Part shown: positions 1 to 10,930 of the stretch, piece after piece | How the letters are laid out: each line of letters begins with the position of its first letter | Position numbering within the stretch: the first letter of the stretch is position 1 | Source of the DNA: Adiantum capillus-veneris | Taxonomy: Eukaryota; Streptophyta; Polypodiopsida; Polypodiales; Pteridaceae | Direction: 5' to 3' | Assembly: GCA_014529385.2 (NCBI GenBank) | Contig: CM043970.1 | Location: 61,261,523 to 61,325,522 of the forward strand | DNA: 64,000 nucleotides | Translations under genes and position numbers: made by a program | Notes under the pieces: model-generated | Told to the model about the DNA's origin: nothing | Seen by the model: only the letters and a program-made list of their open reading frames with translations | Database searches by the model: none

Positions 1-59
1 TTTGTTAGGTGAGTTCTCGCTCTGTTGACATCCATCGCGGCGTATCCGCCAACAGATAT

Positions 60-1390
60 CAATATGACTTTTGATTTTGAGCATCATACACCTAATCCTC
101 CCGATGATGGCTCGCGGTTGGATACTCTCATGGAGGGTACCCGTGTAGTTACGGAAGGAGATGACGCTTACAAACTACTTGATATTCATGAATTTTGAGC
201 ACTTCAAGCACGCATGTCTATGATGCAAAAACATTTTGCATCTTTGAATGAAAATGTTCGTAAATTATCCACTTTAGTAGTGCAATTTATGCAACAGCAG
301 CCCAGGGCTCTATTGATACACATTGCACAAGCATGTATCTGATTAGGGGCAGGGTCCTCAAGGTCCCCTTTCGAATTCTCTACTCTCTCACTCAAAAGGA
401 TGTGGATGATTTGTTGAAAAATACAAATCCACCAACTTTTAAGGGATGATCTTTGGTGTACTTCGGATGTAGTTAGAGCACTAAAAACAAGTATGAAACT
501 GGAAGGCAAGGCCTATAAATGGTGGATGTCGATCTCAAGGATAAGAATATCATACCATAGACTTGGGCAGCCTTTGAGGCTGTATTTAGAAATGATTTTT
601 CCCACAAATGAGGCAGATAGAAATTGGTCGGCTTGGAATAAGTGTTCCATGCGACAATATAAATCATCACTAGAATATATCTTGCACTATTGAGATGTCA
701 TCCTCAAGTTGGAAGGGTTAGATACCTTTTAGAAAGTGCGTAAGTTTATCCACGGTCAGATGCTAGAGCTTAAAAAGCATATCAAGACTCAAGATCCCAC
801 AACACTTGAGGAGGCCATAGTGCAAGCTCACATCCATGATGATCCTGATCGTAAGACACCACACAGTACTCACGTGCTTGACAATATACAAAGTAATATA
901 TGCACACAATAAAGAAAAGTTTATAGTAGCCAACTCATAGGTGGCCAAGAAACCCAAGGGGTCTAGCGGGCCTCTCTCTACAGAAGAATTTGAGAAGACA
1001 AAAAAGAAAAAATTATGTTTTCAATTTTTAGGACGCGTCCATGGAAAAAAGGATTGTCCCAAGAGAAAATGTGATGGCTAAGGCAAGGAGAGAGCAGTGC
1101 ACATGGTGTAGTTGTTTCCTCTTGAGTCTTTGTTACATTTCTCTAATGTGGAGGTAACACACACCGAGGTGGTGCATGAGTGCTGTATAAAATATTCCAT
1201 GTGGCAATATACCTTTAGTTCACATGAGCTAGTGCGTATACACGGATCTATTCAAGGGCACAAGGTGCATATCTTGGTAGATGATGTCACTGCACACAAT
1301 TTCATTAACTATAAGTTGATGAAACGGCTCAAGTTGCCCCAAACTCCGATATTCCACTTACAAGGTAGCAATGGTGAACGGCTATGATGC
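60..1390 (+). pseudogene. Decayed Ty3/gypsy gag-protease remnant
   Basis: Scattered short frames read as one gag-protease. Around 493-690 the residues LEGKAYKWWM and NEADRNWSAWNKCSMRQYK match the Retrotrans_gag fold, and 690-850 continues it (KTQDPTTLEEAIVQAHIHDD). Near 1017-1060 is a zinc knuckle whose second Cys is now Phe (CFQFLGRVHGKKDC). From 1112 to 1387 comes a retropepsin-like stretch with LVDDVTAHNFI where LVDxGATHxFI is expected, so the active site is altered. Several stops and frame changes make it non-functional. It is cut off on the right near 1537 by the LTR of gypsy copy A. No reverse transcriptase is present. The protease resembles chromovirus-type gypsy elements more than the Tat-type copies to the right; the lineage is an inference. 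Confidence 0.75.
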
Positions 1391-1536
1391 CGAGGTATGT
1401 GACACTCAAGTGAGAGCTGTACCATTGGAATTCAAGGGTATACAACATCCCTAGATTTTTAGGTTATGAATATGGAGGAGCGGACAAATGTGGTACATTG
1501 GTCGAGAATGATTGCATAGTGTAGGACCATCACTTG

Positions 1537-3858
1537 GAAAAGAGGGTGCTTGTTATACTAATCCCTGCTCACAAGGAAACCATGAACAAACAAAGTGAGA
1601 TTAGCATTTTATTCAACATAGCTAGAATAAAGTACGCCACAACACATCACAAGACAAGCCATCCCAATCATTGTCTTAAGGCTAGGAGAGCCCTCTCCAC
1701 CCTGTCATACTATTACAACATGTGGGATTTATGGAAAATTTAACAACAACACACCACAAACAAACTATGAAGAACTTAGTAAAAAAACATCAAGAGACTT
1801 ACATATCATTGTTCTCTATGACTTTATGTTGAAAGAGAGACAAGGTAGCCATTCTTAGTACAAACCCACCTCCTTGATTCAACAAACTGTTGTGCTTACA
1901 ATTGGTAAGAGAAATGAAGGCTTCCTACTCTCTATTGAGTGATCACTCTTTCTTACAATGGCAGAAACTCCCTTACTAATCACACGCCTAAGTGAAACAC
2001 ATGCAAGCGCATAAGCTAATGAGATTTCACTCAAGAGATCCTTCTCAAGAGATTGAGCTTGGCTTCTAACCTACAACATGGTGCTCTTGCTTATGACTTG
2101 TCTTTCTTTGTGCTAGCTACACCCTCCTTTTATTGTATTTTCAAGGACTTGGGTTGCTCCTCTAGTCGTGGCTGGATTTGACTTTTAGCATTTTATCTAT
2201 TTTCTTGCTTAGAATTATCAAGAAGGTGGTGGGAGATAGAGAGATAAAAGAGAGAGTAGAGAAATGGAGGTGATAGGACTTCACATAGTAGGGTTAGTGT
2301 TAGTAGATTAGTAGAGTTAGGGTACCTTTTATCGATTTAAAATGAATTTGGATATTTACAATGAGAGTATCCATGTAGGATACAAATAGAAAATATAAAA
2401 GATGGATTTCTTACAATGTTGATGCTCCAAGAAGCTTGAGTAGGCCAATTTTGACGCTTTTGTTAATGGTCCACTAACTTTGATGGCACAATTGCTCTCC
2501 ATTCTTGACCTTTTTTGGGAGCCAAGGTGATTGAAGATGAGTAAGTCATCACCATGATGTTGTTCTGTAAGTAAAGTGGTTGAATTCAATGGAAGTTTTT
2601 TTTATAGAAATTGATAATTTGGAGGAGAAAAAATGAAAATAGAAGGTCAATTTTGAAATTGAAGTGTGTGTAAGAGGCATGAGTTCACCATGGTTTCTCT
2701 TATTCTTCGAGGTTGAGGAGAAGGTGAGTTTGGTGCAGAGAGGAGAGGTGAGAGAGATGGAGATGATGAGTTGAGAAGTGTGTGTGCAAGAGGAAAATGA
2801 TAAAGTGGAAGAGGGAGTGTGGCTGCATGGCATGGGCAAACTGGGGTCCACCAATTATATCATATCTCACAGCTCGTAGCTCCAAAAATTATGAAAGCGT
2901 TTGAAACAAAAGTTCAGCTCACGAGCTATAATTTTTGTCCTCAATCATCACTTTTTCAAATTTGGGGAGGAAGTGTATGCAAAAAATTTTACAACACCGA
3001 CTGTCTTCTTCCACTACACAAAGTCTTGGTGGGGTCTCTCTTTAGATGATTCTTTTGAATGCCTCCAAGAGTGAGCCCTTCATAATGCATGCATGCATGC
3101 CACATATCGTTGACCTTATTTTGTGTGTCTATAAGTGAAGATATCGCTGAATTCATGATATAAGTGAATAATACAACTTCGAAAATCAAATATTGATGAG
3201 TGGTCCACAAATATGTACATGTGAAAATAAAATAATATGGGTAGAAAAAATATAAAGAGGTCAAACTTAAAAAAGTATCTCTGTTATTATGAGTCTACCA
3301 TAAAAAGATGAATACTTTTGGTGTATGAGAGTGAAAAGAAGAATAATTGTAGAAAGGAAAAAATCACAGTAGTGAAAATATACTCACACAAATAAAACTA
3401 GTTTTTTGATTTGTATTGGGGTGGAGTTCCATCAAAATTTAGAGAGGCTAAAATAAAAAGGTTTATTTATAAAATAGAGTAAATACACAATGGTAAGAAA
3501 ATCACGATAATGATGAGTCAATGTATATAGCATATTTAAGCAAATAACACACCTAGGTAAAAATATTTAATAAATACCAAATTCATTATAAAAAATCCCT
3601 ATATCTAGACCCTATATAGAATGAAATATTTACACACAAAAATACCATAATATATATATTTTAATTTTTATTTATTTATTTGGCGCAACTAACCTAGTGA
3701 CTAGCTAATTGATGGTTTTTAAAGAGATATAGGAAAAGTCCCCTAACTCACACACGCCTATGTACAATGAAAAGATAAGGATATCCATAAATTAAAGTGA
3801 CTTTTCTTGGGTGAGGTGGCTCTCTATGGAAAATATGGAGGCGGAAAAATGGCTATCA
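1537..3858 (-). repeat. 3' LTR (truncated) of gypsy copy A
   Basis: This stretch aligns along its length with the LTRs at 52008-54752, 61721-64000 and 31163-33706, for example the segments around the shared CACAACACATCACAAG and the 3' end GGCTATCA. Its inner (left) end is missing, including the GA microsatellite the other LTRs have there. The right end, 3858, is the conserved CA terminus followed by a pyrimidine-rich tract. It is the most diverged LTR of the family in the window. Its TATA region (about 2120-2135) has lost the TATAAAA seen in copies B and C. Short ORFs inside it are chance frames repeated in all copies. Confidence 0.85.
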
Positions 3859-3884
3859 TTAAACCCCTCCCCCCCCCCCCCAGA
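3859..3884 (-). other. Polypurine tract of gypsy copy A
   Basis: On the minus strand this is a G-rich tract between the pol stop and the LTR. A run of about 16 C on the plus strand has expanded compared with the CCCTCCCCC of copy C (54757-54765). Confidence 0.7.
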
Positions 3885-3895
3885 TGATGGTATAT

Positions 3896-4542
3896 TCATG
3901 TACCATAGTAAAGCGTCTTTTCCAAAGAGTGTGGTTTTGAGTCTTTTGTGATATTTGGTCCCTTGACAAGATCTTCATTGAGTGGGTCCTTGTCACACTC
4001 ATGCATCATGCAGCAAAACTTACATGAGATAGTCGCTCTTTGACAGATCTTTGGTATATCCTTTGGTAGAAGGCGACTTAAATAGGACTTTAGCCGATAT
4101 CCATTTACCTTCTTGAAGTGCTGTCCATTCAAGTACATGAGATGGTAGTAACTTGAATTGAAAGCCTTATTTACTATGTATGGTCCTTGCCATCTAGTTT
4201 CAAACTTGGTATCAAAATGATAATCGAGTTGATTGTCATACCTTAGCACAAGATCTCCTTCCTTGATGCCTTCGTCCTTCAGTTTCTTGTCAAGCTTCTC
4301 CTTTACTTGTGTAGATTTCCTCTTATAGCACTCATAAGATGCTTCTCTCTTCCACTTAAGCTCCACTAATGTAAGAATTTGATCTATCCATGTCTCTTGA
4401 TCATCTTGTGCACCTTTGCTATATGAAGCCGCATTGTTGCGATATTGAGCTCGATAGGCGACAAAGCCTCTTGACCATAGAATAAGTGAAATGGTGTGAA
4501 CTTTGTGGCCTCCCTGTATGTGGTTTGATATGCCCACAATGT
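3896..4542 (-). pseudogene. Gypsy copy A, integrase C-terminal part
   Basis: Read on the minus strand this matches the end of the copy C integrase at 54781-55430: DDQETWIDQILTLVELKWKR, DLVLRYDNQLDYHFD and WQGPYIVNKAFNSSYYHLM. It is the integrase C-terminal region that follows the DDE core. A frame change lies near 4420-4450, where IELNIATMRLH is read in another frame than the downstream part. The copia element inserted at 4543 separates it from the rest of copy A at 9635-10930. The stop lies at 3896-3898, as in copy C. Confidence 0.85.
4538..4542. repeat. Left target-site duplication of copia element
   Basis: AATGT here corresponds to AATGG at 9635-9639. The uninterrupted target can be inferred from copy C near 55420-55435, so the last base on this side has mutated. 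Confidence 0.75.
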
Positions 4543-4677
4543 TGTTGAGATGTCGAGCTCTACACCTTGAGCTGGCATCCACTACGGGGCTTTTTTGTGA
4601 AGAAGAAGAAGAAGCTTTCCATCTCTGTGTGCTTTGTGCTTGTCTTGTGTAGCTCTCTTGCATCCTCATTCTTTACA
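4543..4677 (+). repeat. Copia 5' LTR, internally deleted
   Basis: It starts TGTTGAGATG and ends CTTTACA like the 3' LTR. It is only 135 bp against 322 bp because everything between CCACTACGGG and TGTGAAGAAGAAG is missing. The missing block is present in the 3' LTR (about 9359-9552). Since both LTRs are copied from one template at insertion, the deletion must have happened after integration or during the final template switch. Confidence 0.93.
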
Positions 4678-4689
4678 TGGTATCAGAGC
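4678..4689 (+). other. Copia primer binding site (tRNA-iMet)
   Basis: TGGTATCAGAGC lies directly after the LTR end. It is the classic 12-nt complement of the 3' end of plant initiator tRNA-Met. Confidence 0.95.
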
Positions 4690-4990
4690 CTGGTGCAGGC
4701 AAGAGAGGCTAAGAGAGCAAGAGCATCACAATCCCTTCGTTCACAATCCACGACCAGATGCCGAAGGCGCCCCGCGCAGTGGAAAAAATTTTAGGGGTTT
4801 TTCGTCCAAGTTTCTGAACAGGTCTCCAAAGTGTAGTACACAGAGATTTACTGTACAAGTACAGTGGTTGTATGTACGTTTGATTGTGGACACTTGTTGA
4901 GTGTAGGAAGCGTTACAGGTACCACGATAGCAGGTTCAACAGATTTGCAGGTTTTTGCAGATTGCAGCTATTTTGTCTTAGTGCTTCAAG
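4690..4990 (+). other. Copia untranslated leader
   Basis: About 300 bases between the primer site and the gag start. It has no long frame continuous with gag and no recognisable structure. Confidence 0.7.
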
Positions 4991-7900
4991 ATGTCTGACG
5001 GTTTCAGTCAGATTGTTACTGAGAAGCTTGAGAAAAATAACTACCCTGCATGGAAGTTCAGAATAACAAATTTCCTAAAAGGAAAAGGTTATTGGGACTA
5101 TGTACAAGGAGAGAATGAAAAGGAACCAGAGATTCCCGAGGCAAATGCTACAGCAGAACAAAGGAAAGCTTTGAGGGACTGGCAACAAGGCCAGAGCAAA
5201 GTGATGTATTGGCTTTCTATGAGCATCACAGATGGCATGATGGGCTATCTACAGGATGCTGAAACCCCCGCCATTGCATGGAGAAACTTAGGCAGAGTGT
5301 TCGAGGTGAACACCAAGGCCAGGAAGCTTCAACTAAAGTCGGAGCTAAATCAGGTTAAGAGGAACAACCTCTCAATCAATGATTATGCCTTGAAGATCAA
5401 GAGTATCATTGAGGCTCTTGGATCTATTAAAGTCTTAGTGGAAGACGATGAAATTGTCCGTGCATGCTTGGATGGTCTAGGAGATGAGTATGTACATTTT
5501 AGGTCTTCCATGAATACAAGAGACGACATCCCCGTGTTCCAAGATTTGATTTCTATGCTTATTCTTAAGGAGAAGAACCTTGACACATCTTCTTCTCATG
5601 GCAGAAATAATTCTGAATAGGCCTTCTATTCTAACTCCAACAGAGGTAGAGGTAGAGGTCGTGGTGGAGGCCCAAGGGGTTGCAGGGGCCAATTTCTGGA
5701 AGGTCAATCAAATCAAAACAATACAGGTGGCAGGGGAAACCAGTCTCAAGGCAGGGGGAGTCAAAGAGGTCGTGGTGAAGGATCAAGCAGGCAGCAACAT
5801 ACTCCAGATAGCAGAGAATGTTGGACTTGTGGTGAAAGAGGTCACATGTCACGTGACTGTCCAAAGGGAAAAGCAAGTGGAAAGAGAGAACAGGGCAACT
5901 ATGCATCTACTAGCAGAGATGCAGATGACAACAAAAACGAGCGCATGTTTGTTATGCAGCATGTAATGAATACAATGACTGCAGAGAATTCCACCCAAGA
6001 TGATGTTTGGTATGTGGATTCAGGTGCCTCTAATCACATGACATCTCGTGGAGAGTGGTTTAGAGATATGCGCTAACCAGATGTGTCAGGCTATGTGCAG
6101 ACAAGAGATGACACAGCTCACCCCATTGCTCATGTAGGGGACATACCTCTAAATACGAAGAGTGGGAAATCAAAGTACTTAGCAGATGTACTTCATGTCC
6201 CAAACATTACAAAGAATCTTGTTTCTGTTGGACAAATGGTTGAGCAGGGTTTGCAGGTTCGCTTCAATCCAAATGGCTGTTATGTAGAAGATTTCCAGAA
6301 TGGCTGTAAGCTGATCACAGAGGGCAAATGTGTGGGCAGAATGTTTACGCTGAATGTAGACATACCTGAGGTAAAAGCTGCATTATTTGCACAGGGCACA
6401 GGTGTTGTGGTTGATGTTGACATTTGGCACAAACGCAGTGGCCATGTCAATGAGCAGAGATTGCGCAGCATGCAATCAAAACAGATTGTAAAAGGTTTGC
6501 CCAAATTCAAGGTGGATGGTATGCATAAAGTGTGTGCAGCATGCCAGTTTGGAAAACAGTCAAAGGGCTCATTTCCACATGAGTGCAATGTACCTAAAAA
6601 GCCACTTGAGGTGGTGCACACAGATGTTTGGGGTCCAACCGATACTGCAAGTATACATGGTTGCAGGTATTATGTCTCTTTCATTGATGACCATACAAGG
6701 AAAGTATGGGTCTACTTCATGTGTAACAAAAGTGAAGTGTTTGGTCACTTTCAAGACTTCAAAGTCATGATTGAGAAGGAGACAGATATGCAAATCAAGA
6801 CATTGAGGTCAGATGGAGGGGGAGAGTACTTCTCCAATGATTTTTCAGATTTTTTGCGAATGCATGGTATACGCAGGCAGTTTACATGCAGATATACTCC
6901 ACAACAGAATGGGGTCGCAGAAAGGAAAAACAGGCACATTGCAGAGGTTGCACGTGCATTGATGAATAAGAAGAACATGCCTTATCATTTCTGGGCTGAA
7001 GCCGTAAATACAGCTGTGTACATTACGAACAGGACACCTACAACTGCGGTGCATGATGTAACACCCGAGGAAAAGTTTACAGGTACAAAGCCTGATTTGG
7101 CACACTTGAAAGTGTTTGGCTGCATAGCTTACGTGCATGTACCAAATGAGTTGCGTAGGAAATTGGATCCTAAAGTAGAGAAATGTATTCTTGTGGGATA
7201 TTCCCTTGAACAAAAGGGGTACAGGTGCTACAATCCTACTACACGAGAATTACGAGTGAGCAGAGATGTAGTCTTTGATGAGATGAGCAGCTGGTACAGT
7301 AATGCACATGGCACTATTGGGGCTGATGTAAAAGATGATGTGGTTGTACAAAATGTGAGGCCACAGTCACAGGTTTTGAGTGGACCACAAGAGTCCTCTT
7401 CTTGTGGCTCTGTTGAGAAACCATGGAATGGTAGACTACGTACGCAGGTTACTCCACCAACAGGTACAGGGAATGTATCACGAAAAGGAAAGGAAAAGGT
7501 TGATGAACCTCCCTTTATGGCTGATGCATCATCAGGTTTTTCACATGTAGACATGGATTCAAATGGTTCTGAACAAAGTCTTGATGAGGAATTTGGAATT
7601 CCGGCTGTCAGGACACCTGGTGTAAGGAAAGTACAAGAAGATGCTAGAGGGCAAAGGAGTGACCCAGGACCGCGCAGATCTAATAGAGTCAGAAATCCAG
7701 TTTAGAAATTGACTTATGATGGGTATCTAGCGTATCACCAAGCCTACATGGCTAAGGTGATAGAGGATGTGGAGCCCACATTTTTTGAGGATGCAGTTGG
7801 AAATGTGCATTGGGATGATGCAATGAATGAAGAGATGGCTGCATTGGAAGCAAACGACACATGGGAGTTGGTGCCATTGCCAAGTGGCAAGAAAGCTATT

Positions 7901-9340
7901 AGCTGTAAATGGGTGTTTAAAACCAAGCATAAGGCTGATGGTAACATTGAGCGTCACAAGGCAAGGCTGGTCGCAAAGGGTTATGCATAGACGTATGGCA
8001 TAGACTATGAGGAGACCTTTGCTCCAGTGGCAAAGATGATGACTGTGAGAGCTGTCATAGAAGTGGCTGCATCTAGAGGATGGATTATGCATCAAATGGA
8101 TGTAAAGAATGCCTTCTTGAATGGTGAGTTGCAAGAGGAAGTGTATATGGATCAGCCACCTGGTTATGTCGATCCAGGTTACCCAGATTATGTATGCAGA
8201 CTTCTCAAAGCTTTGTATGGTTTGAAGAAGGGCTCTAGAGCATGGTATGACAGGATTGCCAAGTATCTTGTCAGTATTGGGTTTAGGAGAGCTCATGCTG
8301 ATCATTCACTCTATGTACGTGAGAGTGATGTGGGGATTGTGGTCATTACCATATATGTAGATGACCTTATTATTGTGGGTGACAATGCTATGGAGATTGA
8401 CCATGTGAAGGGTCTTCTCAAACAGGAGTTTGAAATGAAAGATTTGGGCGAGTTGCACTACTTTCTTGGTATTGAGGTGATCAGGACTCCAGAGGGTGTA
8501 TGGCTGTCACAGAGACAATATGCTTTGGACATGTTGTCAAAGTATGGTATGGCTTATGGTAAGCCAATTTCTATTCCCTTGGATGTGAATGCAAAGCTGA
8601 GTGCAGAGAAGGGTGATGTTGTTGAGGATGTCAATATGTATAGGAAGATTGTGGGTAGTCTAATCTACTTGACTATCACGAGGCCAGACTTGAGCTACAC
8701 AGTAGGCTTGGAGAGTCAGTTCATGCAACTTCCGAGGAAGCCACATTTGGATGGAGTACGACGCACACTTCGGTATGTGCAAGGGACTCTTGACTACGCA
8801 TTGTTCTATGCAGCAGATGCGCCATTAGCATTGTATGGGTATACAAATGCAGATTGGGCAGGTAGCATTGTTGATAGGAGATCTACGAGTGGCTTCATGT
8901 TCTCTTTTGGGAGTGCTGCTGTTACTTGGAGCAGCAAAAAGCAGCCTACGGTTGCTTTATCGAGCACAGAGGCCGAGTACAGAGGTGCAGCAGTTGCGGC
9001 GTGCGAGGTAGCTTGGCTACGCACATTACTTGAGGACTTGGGAGTGAAGGTGGACCAGAAGATTGTCATTCATTGTGACAACCTCAGCAGCATGCAGTTG
9101 GCTAGGAACCCAGTGTTCCATGCTAGGACCAAACACATAGAGGTCCATTACCACTACGTTCGAGAGCGAGTGTTGGTGGGCGACATCGACTTGGTCTACG
9201 TCAGCACAGAGGAGCAGATAGCGGATATCTTTACCAAGGCCCTCAGAGCTGAGAAGCTTCGACGTTTCCGGACTATGCTTGGACTCTGCGACATGCAGAG
9301 CTCGAGGGGGAGTGTTGAGATGTCGAGCTCTACACCTTGA
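4991..9340 (+). pseudogene. Copia gag-pol polyprotein with four in-frame stops
   Basis: One frame of 1,450 codons. Gag starts MSDGFSQIVTEKLEKNNYPA and has a zinc knuckle CWTCGERGHMSRDC (5819-5860). Protease has VDSGASNHM (Asp codon 6017). The pre-integrase zinc site and integrase follow from about 6420, with HTD, IDDHT and the ERKN glutamate. RT begins near 7850 with YVDD at 8354-8365, and RNase H is at 8820-9240. Stops TAG 5618, TAA 6074, TAG 7703 and TAG 7988 break it. The last sits where the family has Gln in VAKGYAQ, so it is a C-to-T change in CAG. RNase H reads GYTNADWAG where GYTDADWAG is usual, so a catalytic Asp also appears lost. The natural stop (9338-9340) lies inside the 3' LTR. 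Confidence 0.95.
9299..9312 (+). other. Copia polypurine tract
   Basis: AGCTCGAGGGGGAG immediately before the 3' LTR. It overlaps the end of the RNase H coding frame. Confidence 0.85.
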
Positions 9341-9634
9341 GCTGGCATCCACTACGGGTCTTGGCCGCTTACGGCATTTACTCACTGGCACGTTAGGTGA
9401 CCGACACGGAGGATCTCTGCCAGTGATTCTACAGCTGGACTACACTTATAGTGCCAGCCTAGTACGCTTCTAGCGAGTTCACACTTAGTGACCGCATGTA
9501 CATATGTGCTATTTTTCAGCTTTAGCACTCAGTCATTTTGTACTCTCTTTTCTGTGAAGAAGAAGAAGAAGCTTTCCATCTCTGTGTGCTTTGTGCTTGT
9601 CTTGTGTAGCTCTCTTGCATCCTCATTCTTTACA
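9313..9634 (+). repeat. Copia 3' LTR, full length
   Basis: 322 bp, TG...CA ends. It shares both ends with the deleted 5' LTR. The TGTGAAGAAGAAGAAGAAGC block to the end is identical in the two over about 80 bp, which suggests a moderately recent insertion. Confidence 0.95.
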
Positions 9635-9639
9635 AATGG
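9635..9639. repeat. Right target-site duplication of copia element
   Basis: AATGG, one mismatch to 4538-4542. The gypsy integrase sequence resumes directly. Confidence 0.75.
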
Positions 9640-10930
9640 TCCATCCAAGAATTCATTCCACAAATTTATCTTGTTTTTCACTATCTTTCTGATGGTGCCT
9701 GCAACGACACCATTAGCTTTTTCTACTCCATTTGACTGGGGATAGTAGGGTGTACTATGACAATGTAGAATGTGAATCTCTTCACATAATTCTATGAGCA
9801 AGCCCTTTCTAAACCATGAACCATTATCAAAAACAATTTCCAAAGGTGTGCCAAATCTACAAAAATGTGAGTGTAGACAAATTTTCTCACTATCCTCTTA
9901 TTTACCTTTGCCATAGTTTGTGCTTCCATCCACCCAGTCATATAGTCCATTGCCACTAGAGTGTTGAGCTTACCATTTTTAGTTCTAAGTAGTGGATCCA
10001 TAGCATCAATGCCCCACTTTTCAAAGGGTCCATTTGTGAGAAATATTTTCCTGGGACCATGCACCGATATTTGGTTTCCATTCACCCAACAATTGTGACA
10101 ACTTCTACACCAATGTTGAACATCAACATGCAAGCTTGGACAAACATACCCCACAAGCAATATATTTTTCACATTTAACTCTTGGAAACCACATGATTTC
10201 TCATGAAAACCTTCTAGAATGACCGGAATTTCCTCAATTGTTGGTACTCTTCTGCACACACTTTCCTCTTTGATAGAGGGAGCCTTCTAGGAAGAGATAG
10301 ATGCTTGCCTTCTTCATGAGCCTTCTCTTTTGAGCCTTTGTGAAGCCTTGTGGAAACTTGCCCTCCAAAATGTATCCAATAATGGGAGCCAATGAATCCA
10401 TTCTCTGGTACCTTGGTTGCTTGACCGCTGATGCTACCATGATGACCTGCACTTCTTTCTCAATACATGCAACTGCCTCTCGTGCAAGTAAATTGGCATC
10501 CTCATTTTATTTCCTAGCAATATGATACAATTGCACCTCTCCTTCCTAAGATCTGCTTCACAATGAGTGCATCCCCCTTTAGCATGAGATGTTGTATAGC
10601 TTGAATAATGCACATCTTCAAACCGTGAAGTAGTATATCATAATACGCTTCATAGTTGATTGTTGAACTTGGTAGATTGACCTTCTCTTTCATGACCACC
10701 TCCCCACTTGGGTTGAGCAACACCAGCCCTCTCCTCGCTTTACTTGTGGCTCATCAAAAAGCTCCATCAAAGAACAAGGTAAATGCATCAAGGATACTTT
10801 TAGGTGGTGGCAATGGTAGGGTCTTTACTTCCAGCACTTTAATCTCCTTCTCATGCACCCTATAAGTGAGAATCCCTGCCAATTGTGCATGCACACTATC
10901 TTCTACCTTGAAAGAGTATTGGAACTCTTA
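9640..10930 (-). pseudogene. Gypsy copy A, integrase core and RNase H part
   Basis: Continues copy A beyond the copia insertion. On the minus strand it holds, from high to low coordinates: an RNase H-like stretch (NPSGEVVMKEKVNLPSSTIN, 10514-10723), the linker (10234-10452), the integrase zinc site with HWCRSCHNC, and the catalytic core with WGIDAMDPLLRTKNGK (9792-10259) and TPYYPQSNG (9529-9843). Frames change at least four times. Homology to copy C stops abruptly at 10930, in the middle of the RNase H module (copy C about 56800), so reverse transcriptase, protease and gag of this copy are missing. Confidence 0.85.

Larger units (their letters stand above)
4543..9634 (+). mobile_element. Complete Ty1/copia retrotransposon
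   Basis: The element has both LTRs (4543-4677 and 9313-9634), a primer site complementary to initiator tRNA-Met directly after the 5' LTR, a single gag-pol frame with domains in copia order (gag, protease, integrase, RT, RNase H), a polypurine tract, and a 5-bp target duplication. It sits in the integrase region of gypsy copy A, in the opposite orientation. It is no longer autonomous: four in-frame stops interrupt the polyprotein and the 5' LTR has lost 187 bp. There is no frameshift, so decay has been by point mutation. Confidence 0.97.

Noticed and set aside
4991-9340. Suppressible TAG stops or a changed genetic code
   Set aside because: The stops are scattered, differ between elements, and one (7988) replaces an invariant Gln in RT. 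Ordinary decay explains them.
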